Origin: Oceanispirochaeta sp963676905
GTDB taxonomy: Bacteria; Spirochaetota; Spirochaetia; DSM-2461
Direction of reading: 5' to 3'
Assembly (NCBI GenBank): GCA_963676905.2
Contig: CAXXVE010000001.1
Coordinates: forward strand, 3,968,001-4,032,000
Length of the DNA: 64,000 nt
Below, piece by piece: positions 25,600 to 33,979 of this stretch (position 1 is its first letter; each line of letters starts with the position of its first letter). Both the position numbers and the translations under genes were made by a program. The notes beneath the pieces are model-generated. The model searched no databases. It had not been told where the DNA came from and worked only from the letters and a program-made list of their open reading frames with translations.

Positions 25600-27363
25600 C
25601 TAGAACAGACCCCGTACCTTTCCGGTATCCGTATCAATATCGATCCCCATATAGGCGGGCTTGCTGCCCAGGCCGGGCATGGTACGGATATTCCCTGCCA
25701 GAGGATAGAGAAAGCCCGCTCCGGCGGAGAGTCTGATATCCTCAACAGGGAAGACATAGCCGGCGGGGGGAAGGTTCTTCCATTCGGGGTTATGGGAGAG
25801 TGAGTACTGGGTCTTTGCCATACAGATGGGCAGATTGCCGTAGCCCATCTCGGTGTACTCACGGATCTTCCTGTCCGCTTCCGCGGAGTATTCGACCTTT
25901 CCCGCTCTGTAAACCTCTTTTGCAAGAACTTCAATCTTCTCTTTGACACTCTGGTTTACATCATAAAGGGGCTTGAAAACAGAAGGTTTATCGCAAGCTG
26001 CTGCCACGGCCTTTGCAAGGTCTGCAGAACCTTCTCCGCCCAGTTCCCAGTGCCGGGAGACAACGGCGTCTTCGGCGCCGGCGGCAAGGGCCTCTTCCCT
26101 TATGACGGCCCACTCTTCTGCATCATCTGTGGGAAAAGCATTGATCGCAACAACAACGGGAACCCCGAATTTGCCGGTCGTCTCAATGTGTGCCTTCATA
26201 TTGCCGCAACCCGCGCGCAGAAGCTCAAGATTCTTCTCTTTATAGACAGCATCAAGGGGCTTGCCCGGAACAACACGGGGGCCTCCGCCATGCATTTTAA
26301 GAGCCCGTACGGTGGCCACCAGAACCACCGCATCCGGAGCCATGCCGCTGTTATGGCATTTAATATGAAAAAACTTCTCCATTCCCACATCGGCCCCGAA
26401 TCCGGACTCAGTGACAAGGTAGTCCGCCATATGGATGCCCATTCTGTCGGCAATGACAGATGAGTTACCATGGGCTATATTGGCAAATGGACCTGTATGA
26501 ACAAGGGCTCCCTGCTCCTCCATGGTCTGCATCAGGTTGGGCATAAGGGCATCTTTCAGGAGGACAGCCATGGCTCCGGCAACTCCGAAGTCTTCGGCTG
26601 TTAGGGGTTTACCCTGCTTGTCCAGGGCCATAACCATACGGCCTATTCTCTGACGCATGTCTTGAAGGGAACTTGAAAGCGAGAGGATGGCCATAAGCTC
26701 TGAAGCCACGGTGATATCAAAGCCGCTCTCCCTCAAAGGGCCGTCGCCCTTCTCTCCCATGCCTGTCATCACATTCCGCAGGGCCCGGTCATTGATATCA
26801 AGTACCCGGCGCCACAGAACGTTATAGGGATCAACACCCAGGCGTTTCATATCCAGTTTATCAAAGTAGGCGTCACTCCAGCGGCTCTCATGGTAGATTC
26901 TGGCATCAAGAGCAGCCGCCCCCAGGTTGTGGGCCGCTGTAACGGCGTGGATATCCCCTGTCATATGGAGATTGAACTCCTCCATAGGAACGACCTGTGA
27001 GTATCCTCCGCCGGCGGCGCCGCCCTTGATTCCGAAGGTGGGGCCCATGGAGGGCTGCCGGATGGCACAGAGGGCTTTGTGGCCGATATGCGCAAGGCCT
27101 TCGGTGAGTCCTATAGTTGTAGTTGTCTTGCCCTCGCCAAGGGGTGTCGGAGTTATGGCAGTGACATCAATGTACCTGCCCCGGGGTTTTGCTTCCAGAT
27201 ATTTCAGAGCATCAAGCTTTATCTTGGCCTTGTCATTTCCGTAGGGGATCAGCAGATCTTCACTTACTCCGAAATTTCCGGCGATCTCCCTGACCGGCCT
27301 GATCCTTGCAGACTGTGCTATTTCAAGATCCGAAGCGACCGGGGATTTGCGTTGAACAGACAT
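25600..27363 (-). CDS. fhs: Formate--tetrahydrofolate ligase
   Basis: A 587-residue ATP-dependent enzyme forming 10-formyltetrahydrofolate from formate. The nucleotide-binding segment TPTPLGEGKTTTTIGL and the following RQPSMGPTFGIKGGAAGGGY are fully conserved, and the length is slightly above the usual 555-560. It feeds one-carbon units to purine and amino-acid synthesis, and in anaerobes to acetogenic or reductive one-carbon metabolism. It is a single gene, convergent with trmL. No folate riboswitch was recognised in its leader. Confidence 0.96.
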   Translation of the reverse strand: MSVQRKSPVASDLEIAQSARIRPVREIAGNFGVSEDLLIPYGNDKAKIKLDALKYLEAKPRGRYIDVTAITPTPLGEGKTTTTIGLTEGLAHIGHKALCAIRQPSMGPTFGIKGGAAGGGYSQVVPMEEFNLHMTGDIHAVTAAHNLGAAALDARIYHESRWSDAYFDKLDMKRLGVDPYNVLWRRVLDINDRALRNVMTGMGEKGDGPLRESGFDITVASELMAILSLSSSLQDMRQRIGRMVMALDKQGKPLTAEDFGVAGAMAVLLKDALMPNLMQTMEEQGALVHTGPFANIAHGNSSVIADRMGIHMADYLVTESGFGADVGMEKFFHIKCHNSGMAPDAVVLVATVRALKMHGGGPRVVPGKPLDAVYKEKNLELLRAGCGNMKAHIETTGKFGVPVVVAINAFPTDDAEEWAVIREEALAAGAEDAVVSRHWELGGEGSADLAKAVAAACDKPSVFKPLYDVNQSVKEKIEVLAKEVYRAGKVEYSAEADRKIREYTEMGYGNLPICMAKTQYSLSHNPEWKNLPPAGYVFPVEDIRLSAGAGFLYPLAGNIRTMPGLGSKPAYMGIDIDTDTGKVRGLF

Positions 27364-27509
27364 ATCAAAACTCCTGTATTTGGGCTCTAGTACAATTATA
27401 GCTCCTGTACCCTCTGGGATGCCCTGTTTATTTTGATGTAGTTAAGTTGTCAGACCTTACCATAATGGAAAAGAAATGACACTATCCCCCGGAAAATCTT
27501 TTACGATAC

Positions 27510-27555
27510 AGAGCCCTTCACTTTGAAACAGTTTTTTAAGGCTCTTTGTTTTATT
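27510..27555 (+). terminator. Terminator-like hairpin in the fhs/GGDEF intergenic region
   Basis: AGAGCCCTT (27510-27518) pairs with AAGGCTCT (27538-27545) with one bulged C, followed by TTTGTTTTATT. No plus-strand gene ends upstream, and it lies 130 bp before the GGDEF start. It could end a small RNA or act as an attenuator. The remainder of the 27364-27685 gap shows no gene. Confidence 0.4.
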
Positions 27556-27685
27556 CAGCATATCTCAATAAACAGGAGTGCCCGATGCCAGGGGAAAATA
27601 TTTTATAAAAATCATTCCGGGGGTCATTGGCTGTTTGCTCTAACCACGAGGGAGAATTATACTTGCTGTACGTAAAGGATTATAA

Positions 27686-28864
27686 ATGACAATCAGCATC
27701 AATACCGACTCATTGGGAAGCATTTTAGGGGCAGTAGTCTCCATTACATATTCAGTTTATTTCTTTATCAACTACATTGTTGTCGAGAGAAACAGAATAA
27801 AACTTTCCCTGTCCGCTTTTGTCTTTACAATGTTTATTTTCCTGCTTGGTTTTGCAGTCTACTCATCCAGCCTGAGCGTCAGGATATGCCATAACCCTTC
27901 GGTCCTTATCCGCAGAATGCTGCTTGTCTATATAGCTATTGCCATAGTGCTTATTTTTCTGCCCGGGGATCACTTCTTTACGGGGGAACTGAATCCGTCA
28001 AGAAGCCATAATACAGTGATCAAAGGAGCCTTCTTCCCCTACTTTCTGATTTCCATCTTTCTTGTCGACACAATCCTTATGACTTATTTCCTAAGGGGGC
28101 TTATATCTCTGAAGGGCCGCCCCGAAATGAAAATTATTTCACCCCTTGTATTCTCCTTTGCCTTTCTTCTAGTGGAAGCCATCTTCAACGGAGTTTTTGG
28201 AGCGATCCTGGGAATCATCGATGTAAGACTGGCAGTCAGCCCCCTTGTAATGATCTTCTGTCTGGCCCTCTACAGCACAAGGTATACCCAGATGAAAAAC
28301 AGAGAACTCCTGAGCATGAAGGATGAAAACCGGAGGATAGTGAGTCTTCTTATCAACGATCAGCTGTCGGGACTCTACTCCAGAAGGTACTTCCAGGAGT
28401 TTATGGAACAGCGTGTCTCCCTCCTAAACAGAGAGAGGATACAGGACTGCCTGATGTATCTGGATGTGGACAACTTCAAGTCGGTGAACGATGAACTGGG
28501 CCATCAGAAAGGCGACGATCTTATAGCCATGATGGGTGAGGTTATTCAGGGGCAGTCCAGGGCGAGTGATATATGCGCCCGTTACGGCGGAGACGAATTT
28601 CTAATGCTCCTTGAAAACTGCAGCAGTGAGGATGCCCTGAAACTGGCCGCAAAGATCCAGAGGGAGTTTGCAAGAAGAGTTGAGACCATGTTCAGAGAGT
28701 GGCCGGGAAGGTCGAAGCTGTCGATGAGCATCGGAATTATAAGCAGTGACAACTGGCTGAAGAGTGTAAAAAAGACAATAGAACTGGCAGACAGGACGAT
28801 GTACCACTCCAAAAAGAGTGGCAAAAACCGCATCAGCCGCTTTACAGGGGAAGCTCCCCTGTAA
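27686..28864 (+). CDS. Membrane diguanylate cyclase with multi-TM sensor domain
   Basis: A 392-residue protein. About seven hydrophobic helices occupy residues 10-210 (a 7TM-like sensor region), followed by a linker and a GGDEF domain (about 225-385). The active-site motif is CARYGGDEF and the inhibitory RxxD site is RASD five residues before it, so it should be an active, product-inhibited cyclase. AAAGGA precedes the ATG. It is a single-gene unit whose final codons form half of a long palindrome shared with the convergent gene. Confidence 0.92.
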   Translation: MTISINTDSLGSILGAVVSITYSVYFFINYIVVERNRIKLSLSAFVFTMFIFLLGFAVYSSSLSVRICHNPSVLIRRMLLVYIAIAIVLIFLPGDHFFTGELNPSRSHNTVIKGAFFPYFLISIFLVDTILMTYFLRGLISLKGRPEMKIISPLVFSFAFLLVEAIFNGVFGAILGIIDVRLAVSPLVMIFCLALYSTRYTQMKNRELLSMKDENRRIVSLLINDQLSGLYSRRYFQEFMEQRVSLLNRERIQDCLMYLDVDNFKSVNDELGHQKGDDLIAMMGEVIQGQSRASDICARYGGDEFLMLLENCSSEDALKLAAKIQREFARRVETMFREWPGRSKLSMSIGIISSDNWLKSVKKTIELADRTMYHSKKSGKNRISRFTGEAPL

Positions 28865-28866
28865 AG
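28840..28866. terminator. Bidirectional terminator overlapping the GGDEF stop codon
   Basis: CTTTACAGGGG (28840-28850) and CCCCTGTAAAG (28856-28866) form a perfect 11-bp stem, with one more A-T pair closing a 3-nt loop. The TAA stop of the GGDEF gene lies inside it, and the FemAB stop is 4 bp beyond. T-rich sequence follows on the plus strand. Confidence 0.65.
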
Positions 28867-28869
28867 TTG

Positions 28870-29910
28870 TTATCTCTTTTTCCAGACCTTGTAGTAGTAC
28901 TTTCGTACCTTTTCGATCAGTCCGTAGATAAGATAGAAAAGCCTGCTGTAGGGATAGTCACGGCAGCCCGGTCGATGGCGCAGTTCCCCGCCGAATCCTG
29001 TTTTAAAGCGGTAGAGCCCTGCCATGGGATGCTCGGGGTTGTCTCCGTCGGGAGGAGTGCCGAACATGTCGTACTCCCTGGCTCCCCGTCTGCAGGCCTC
29101 TTCCATAGCGGCGGCCTGAAGAGCGTATGCGGGCATCAGATTCCTCTTTACATTGGATGAAGCGCCGTAGAGGTAGACCGCTTCATCTCCGTTAAAGAGG
29201 ACAATAATCCCTGCCAGAAGATCTTCCTCATGCCTTGCAAGATAGAGGACAAGGTCCCGCTTCTTTTCAGCTTCCAGAACCTTAAAGAGATTATCATAGT
29301 AGGCAAAAGGATGGATGGCGATTCTATCGCGCTCGGCTGTGATTCTGTACAGATCATACCACTCCCTGAGACGCTCACGGCCGCAAGGTTCAACGATCAC
29401 ACCCTTCTTCGCTGCCAGTTTGATATTGTAACGGGTCTTCTTGTGCATTCCCGGCAGAATGGCCTCATAGCCCTCAGAGAGATCTACAACCGCCGTATCC
29501 GGCGGCTGAATGTCCATGGGTGCCTTTTTAAGCTCTTCATAGGAGGGCGAGGCTTCTTCGCCCACAGAAAACTCGGGCAGATCGAAGCGGATGAAAAAGC
29601 AGTTTAAAGGGAGGATTCCCCTGAGTTCCCGGGCCAGTTCGATGAGAAATCCTTCACGGTCCTCTGTTCCGGCTGCCGCATCGGGTCCGCCGGGAACATA
29701 GGCCAGAGAGAGGACGCCCTTCGCCAGGGAACGGATGAGAACCAGGAGGGTTCCCGACTCATTCCCCATACGCCACTTTACAGCCTCAGCCTTCCATCCG
29801 AAGGCGGTTTTCTGCTCTCCCCAGAACCGGGTCTGGAGAAATCCGTTATTCAGATCCCGGGGATCAAGTTCCCCGGGTGTGATTCTTTCGGCAATAACTC
29901 TTTCGGCCAA
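28870..29910 (-). CDS. FemAB-family aminoacyltransferase (peptidoglycan cross-bridge type)
   Basis: A 346-residue protein with the paired GNAT-like fold of FemABX enzymes. Visible features are GFLQTRFWGEQKTAFGWKA at the N-terminus, MHKKTRYNIKLAAKKGV in the middle and the acetyltransferase-like C-terminus YDMFGTPPD...GLYRFKTGFGGE. Family members add amino acids from aminoacyl-tRNA to the peptidoglycan stem peptide. It lies 3 bp downstream of metG on the same strand. The added residue cannot be predicted. Confidence 0.87.
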   Translation of the reverse strand: MAERVIAERITPGELDPRDLNNGFLQTRFWGEQKTAFGWKAEAVKWRMGNESGTLLVLIRSLAKGVLSLAYVPGGPDAAAGTEDREGFLIELARELRGILPLNCFFIRFDLPEFSVGEEASPSYEELKKAPMDIQPPDTAVVDLSEGYEAILPGMHKKTRYNIKLAAKKGVIVEPCGRERLREWYDLYRITAERDRIAIHPFAYYDNLFKVLEAEKKRDLVLYLARHEEDLLAGIIVLFNGDEAVYLYGASSNVKRNLMPAYALQAAAMEEACRRGAREYDMFGTPPDGDNPEHPMAGLYRFKTGFGGELRHRPGCRDYPYSRLFYLIYGLIEKVRKYYYKVWKKR

Positions 29911-29913
29911 GGA

Positions 29914-32076
29914 TCAGCCGACCTCGCCGTTTACGACCTTTTCGGCCTTGACGGGCTGTCCCTTGATGCAGAGTGCGGTTTCCCCTACTCCCGCAACATT
30001 GTCCTTCACTGTAATGGGAATCTCAAAGAAACGATCAATCTTGATCTTCTTGCCGGGGGCCTCGAGGGACTCGGAGTCCCCTTCCAGAAGAACCCTGTCA
30101 CCGGGTTCGCCGTTAGCAGGGAAGAGTACTTCCATATGTTCCTTGTTCTCGGCGGCCAGCAGCATTCCGTTGGATTTGATTCCACGGAGCTTGGCGGGTT
30201 TCAGGTTGAAGGCCAGGATGATGTTCTTTCCTTCAAGCTCTTCAATGGTGTAGTGGCCCACAAGACCGGAACAGATGGTTCTGTTCTCCGCCTCTCCCGC
30301 ATCCAGGGTGATGACGTAGAGTTTCTCGGCGTCAGGGTGCTGTTCGGCCTTGACGATCTTCGCGACCCTCAGGTCGATGGTGGATCTGAAATCAGCCTCA
30401 GGCCCCTGCTGTGCGGCTGCAGCGGCTCTGTCTGCCTGGCTTCCGGAGAAGCGGATTCTCTGTTCTTCGATAAAGTCATCTTCCAGCTTCTGAAAGAGGA
30501 TCTCGGGCTTGCCGATGGTGCCGATGCCGCTCATTTCGCAAAGGTGCTCCCACTTGAGGTCGGAGAGACCAAGCTGAGAGGCGATGCGGTCTGAGGTACC
30601 GGGAATGTAGGGGTGAACCAGAATTGCAAGATCCCGTACAAGGTAGAGGAGGTTCATAAGCAGGCTTGCCGCCGCCTCGGGGTCCTCGTTACGGGTTCTC
30701 CAGGGCTCACCCTCCTGGAATGCCTTGTTACCAAGGCTTGAGAGCTGGAGGATCTCCTTGAAGGCGTCACGCAGTTCGGCTCTGTTGAGCTTTTCGGTGA
30801 TAACAGCCTCTCTCTTCTTTACTTCCGCCCAGAACTCCGCGTCCACCTTGCCTTCGGGGATCTTTCCGTCGAAGAAGCGGTTTGTGAAGGTCAGTGTTCT
30901 GTTCACAAGGTTGCCAAGGTTTCCGATAAGCTCGGAGTTGACCTTCTCCTGGAAGTCGGCCCATGTAAACTGGGTATCAGACTTTTCGGGTCTGTTGTAG
31001 AAGATATAGAATCTCCAGACGTCGGCGGGAATGCCGGTGTCCTGACAGTCGGTTCCGAAGACGCCGATGCCCTTGCTCTTGGAGAATTTTGTGTTTTCGT
31101 AGTTCAGGTACTCACTGGATGACATGTGGTGGAGCATGGTCCAGTTCTCACCGCTTCCCAGCAGTGTTGAGGGGAAGATAACGGTGTGGAAGGGGATGTT
31201 GTCCTTTCCGATAAACTGAAAGAGTTTGACATTCTCGGGATTCTGCCACCAGTCCTTCCACTCGGGGGTATGACAGGCGGAGATGGAGATGTAGCCGATG
31301 GGGGCGTCAAACCATACGTAGAATACCTTGTCCTCGAAGCCCTCTTTGGGAACTGGGATACCCCACTTCAGGTCACGGGTGATGGCCCGCTCTTTCAGGC
31401 CGTCTCTGATCCAGCTCTTTGTCATCTGAACGGCGTTGCGCGCCCAGAATCCCTCTACAGAGGCCTCTTCCATCCAGGCTTCCAGCTTGGGAAGAACCGC
31501 GGGGAGGTTGATATAAAGGTGGTCAGTGCTCTTTACTTCGGGTGTGGCGCCGCAGGTACCGCAGCGGGGAGCGACAAGTTCGGTGGGCTCGAGGAGCTTT
31601 CCGCAATCCTCGCACTGGTCGCCTCTGGCATTGGTGGATTCACAGTGGGGACAGGTTCCGTGGACATAGCGGTCGGCCAGGAAGCGGTTGCAGCTGTTGC
31701 AGTAGAGCTGCTCGATTGTCTTTTCGCTGATCAGTCCCGCCTCGTCAAGCTTTTTGAACAGCCCCTGTACAATCTCGGTCTGCTGGGGTGTGGAGGTCCG
31801 TCCGAAGTAGTCGAAGTCGATGTTGAACCACTCATAGATATCCTTGTGGACCTTGTGAAAGCGGTCGCAGAGCTCTCTGGGGGTCACTCCCTCTTCCAGG
31901 GCCTTGGTCTCTGTGGCCGTACCGTACTCGTCTGTACCGCAGACATACATGGTTTCATAACCGTACTGGCGGCAGAAACGGGCAAAAACGTCGGCTGACA
32001 GAACCTGTATTAAATTTCCCAGATGGGGGATGTTGTTAACGTAGGGAAGAGCTGATGTTATGAGTCTTCTTTTCAT
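29914..32076 (-). CDS. metG: Methionyl-tRNA synthetase
   Basis: About 720 residues. The class I HIGH variant is in NIPHLGNLIQ and the KMSKS loop is KFSKSKGIGVFG. A double zinc-knuckle domain (four CxxC pairs, about residues 125-175) is present. After the anticodon-binding domain comes a C-terminal Trbp111/EMAP-type tRNA-binding domain (about 600-700; TIDLRVAKIVKAEQHPDA). The ATG at 32076 is chosen because LITSALPYVNN follows immediately and GAGG lies upstream; a 24-residue in-frame extension is unlikely. Confidence 0.96.
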   Translation of the reverse strand: MKRRLITSALPYVNNIPHLGNLIQVLSADVFARFCRQYGYETMYVCGTDEYGTATETKALEEGVTPRELCDRFHKVHKDIYEWFNIDFDYFGRTSTPQQTEIVQGLFKKLDEAGLISEKTIEQLYCNSCNRFLADRYVHGTCPHCESTNARGDQCEDCGKLLEPTELVAPRCGTCGATPEVKSTDHLYINLPAVLPKLEAWMEEASVEGFWARNAVQMTKSWIRDGLKERAITRDLKWGIPVPKEGFEDKVFYVWFDAPIGYISISACHTPEWKDWWQNPENVKLFQFIGKDNIPFHTVIFPSTLLGSGENWTMLHHMSSSEYLNYENTKFSKSKGIGVFGTDCQDTGIPADVWRFYIFYNRPEKSDTQFTWADFQEKVNSELIGNLGNLVNRTLTFTNRFFDGKIPEGKVDAEFWAEVKKREAVITEKLNRAELRDAFKEILQLSSLGNKAFQEGEPWRTRNEDPEAAASLLMNLLYLVRDLAILVHPYIPGTSDRIASQLGLSDLKWEHLCEMSGIGTIGKPEILFQKLEDDFIEEQRIRFSGSQADRAAAAAQQGPEADFRSTIDLRVAKIVKAEQHPDAEKLYVITLDAGEAENRTICSGLVGHYTIEELEGKNIILAFNLKPAKLRGIKSNGMLLAAENKEHMEVLFPANGEPGDRVLLEGDSESLEAPGKKIKIDRFFEIPITVKDNVAGVGETALCIKGQPVKAEKVVNGEVG

Positions 32077-32211
32077 GGAGCAAACCTCGCTTGGACATAT
32101 AGTTATTCGGAAAAAATCACCAGAGGATTCCGATGTATTTACAATCAATCGGAATATGATACGGAGCTATGGGGGAATTGTCAATGTGGGGTCCTGAGGT
32201 TCGCCTTTAAA

Positions 32212-32664
32212 TCAGGAGGCTTCCACGGCCTTCTTTATATCTTCCAGGTCCTGCATAATGGCCTTAACCGTGGCGGATGCAAAGAGCCATCCTGTGAGGA
32301 AGCTCATAATCTTTGCCCCTATGGTTTCAAACTCCGCTGAGAAGTCAAAGGTCAGCAGAGAAACACCGTCTTTCTCCTCAATGGAAAGGCGGGAGATATA
32401 GACGGAGCCGTGACTTTCGGCCCGTGTGGCATAGAAGCGGTTCTTTTCGGCTTCGGTGATCCACATAACCTCGGTGGCAGTCTGACCGAACATGGTCCGG
32501 GTTTCCTTCCATTTCAGGCCGGTCAGCCCCGCCTCGGGACGCTCCAATACCTCGATCTTTTCTATTCCGGAGATGACATTTACTGAGCCGTCAATATCAG
32601 AGATCACCTTCCATATAGCTTCGACGCTGCCATTGATCATTATATCCGCTTGCACGCTTTTCAC
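32212..32664 (-). CDS. SRPBCC (START-like) domain protein
   Basis: A 150-residue protein. The N-terminal ADIMINGSVEAIWKVISDID, central LKWKETRTMFGQ and C-terminal long amphipathic helix match the polyketide-cyclase/START-like fold, which encloses a hydrophobic pocket. Such proteins bind lipids or small hydrophobic molecules; the ligand is unknown. AGGAGG precedes the ATG. It is a single gene upstream of metG on the same strand. Confidence 0.82.
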   Translation of the reverse strand: MKSVQADIMINGSVEAIWKVISDIDGSVNVISGIEKIEVLERPEAGLTGLKWKETRTMFGQTATEVMWITEAEKNRFYATRAESHGSVYISRLSIEEKDGVSLLTFDFSAEFETIGAKIMSFLTGWLFASATVKAIMQDLEDIKKAVEAS

Positions 32665-32731
32665 AGGGAACTACCTCCTGAAATCAATAGTACTTAACCA
32701 AAGTATAACTCCAAAGGTGAAAATCTGCATC

Positions 32732-32865
32732 TGGGAGTGAGCAAGGGATCGAAGTGAAAATGCCCCGGCTGCTGCGGCGGCGGGGACCAAGCCGCAGACA
32801 AGCAGCCGTAAAGGGCATTGGAACACAGAGCCCGGCCCCGGGCCGCAGGACCGGGGATGCTCCCA
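32732..32865. other. Strongly structured G+C-rich element (candidate ncRNA or palindromic repeat)
   Basis: TGGGAGtgAGCA (32732-32743) pairs with TGCTCCCA (32858-32865), closing a multibranch structure. Arm 1 is TGCCC/GGGCA, CGGCTGCT/AGCAGCCG and GCGGC/GCCGC (32761-32817) with two 3' bulges. Arm 2 is CCCCGG/CCGGGG (32836-32856). Base composition is much more G+C-rich than its surroundings. It lies between divergent genes for the SRPBCC protein and HflK. Short reading frames in it have no ribosome site. It accounts for most of the 32665-32989 gap. Confidence 0.5.
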
Positions 32866-32897
32866 TAAAAGAACATAGTGGCTAAAAGAGATAATCC

Positions 32898-32926
32898 TTG
32901 ACCTATGGAGCAGGGTTCTTTACCTT
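32898..32926 (+). promoter_or_regulatory. Promoter of hflKC
   Basis: TTGACC (32898-32903), a 17-bp spacer and TACCTT (32921-32926). A small hairpin CGGGAT-TTTC-ATCCCG (32941-32956) follows in the leader, before GGAGGTGA and the ATG. Confidence 0.5.
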
Positions 32927-32989
32927 TTAAGGAAGGAATTCGGGATTTTCATCCCGGGGCTCCATTCAAGCTTATCAAGGAGGTGAGCC

Positions 32990-33979
32990 ATGCCTGAAAG
33001 AGATGTCTCTCCTGAAAAGGGAAAGATTAATCTTCCTATGAAACCTAAATTCATCTGGATCATATTGATTGTAGTAATCGCTGCGTTCAGTATCATGAGC
33101 GGTGTTTATGTGGTAGACCAGACTGAGGAAGCCGTCGTGCTGACTCTGGGAAAATACAGCCGGACAACAGGTCCCGGTCTGCAGTACAAGATTCCACTGG
33201 GAATCGAGCGTGTCTATAAAGTACCCACAAGAGTCGTTCAGACCATGCAGTTCGGTTTCAGAACAGACAGTGCAGGAATCACGACAATTTACTCGCAGAA
33301 AGACTACTCCAATGAGTCCATCATGCTCACGGGAGACCTCAACATCGTAGACGTATCCTGGATTATCCAGTACCGGATTGTAGATCCGAAGGCCTGGCTT
33401 TTCAATGTGAACAACAAGGAAAAGACAATCCGCGACGTCTCACAGTCCGTTGTCAACCAGCTTGTGGGTGACCGGGCGATTCTGAACGTTATCGGTTCAG
33501 AAAGAACAAATATTGAAGATGCCGCCATTCAGATGATCCAGAAGACCCTGGACAACTACGGAATGGGTATTCAGCTGACAACAGTCAAGCTCCAGAACAT
33601 TGTTCCCCCCAAGGGAGAGGTTCAGGATGCCTTTGAAGACGTCAACAAGGCGATTCAGGATATGAACCGTCTGATCAACGAGGGTAAGGAAGCCTACAAC
33701 ACAGAGATTCCCAAGGCCACAGGTCAGGCTCAGCAGCTGATTCAGGTTGCCGAGGGTTACGCCACAGAACGCGTAAACAGAGCCAACGGTGATACAGCCC
33801 GTTTCTCATCAGTACTCGAGGAGTATGAAAAGAATCCCGACATTACCCGTGACCGTCTCTACTTTGAGATGATCGATGAGGTATTTCAGAGCGGCAGCTC
33901 AGTTGATATCGTTGACAAGAACCTGGAGAATTTCATTCCCTTTAAGTCACTCAGCGGATCTGCAGGAGGTGTACAGTGA
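32990..33979 (+). CDS. hflK: HflK, SPFH-domain modulator of FtsH
   Basis: A 329-residue protein with one N-terminal membrane helix (about 18-38), then the SPFH/band-7 domain starting VVDQTEEAVVLTLGKYSRTTGPGLQYKIP and a helical C-terminal region. With HflC it forms large membrane-bound cage complexes around FtsH and controls access to the protease. GGAGGTGA precedes the ATG. The gene overlaps hflC by 4 bp. ftsH itself lies about 3.4 kb further on, on the opposite strand. Confidence 0.93.
   Translation: MPERDVSPEKGKINLPMKPKFIWIILIVVIAAFSIMSGVYVVDQTEEAVVLTLGKYSRTTGPGLQYKIPLGIERVYKVPTRVVQTMQFGFRTDSAGITTIYSQKDYSNESIMLTGDLNIVDVSWIIQYRIVDPKAWLFNVNNKEKTIRDVSQSVVNQLVGDRAILNVIGSERTNIEDAAIQMIQKTLDNYGMGIQLTTVKLQNIVPPKGEVQDAFEDVNKAIQDMNRLINEGKEAYNTEIPKATGQAQQLIQVAEGYATERVNRANGDTARFSSVLEEYEKNPDITRDRLYFEMIDEVFQSGSSVDIVDKNLENFIPFKSLSGSAGGVQ

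Noticed and set aside
27364..27685. Folate or cyclic-di-GMP riboswitch
   Set aside because: Neither the THF nor the cyclic-di-GMP aptamer core sequences could be recognised on either strand.
32684..32876. Short minus-strand open frames in the G+C-rich element
   Set aside because: No ribosome site; the sequence is better explained by its long stem pairing than by coding.
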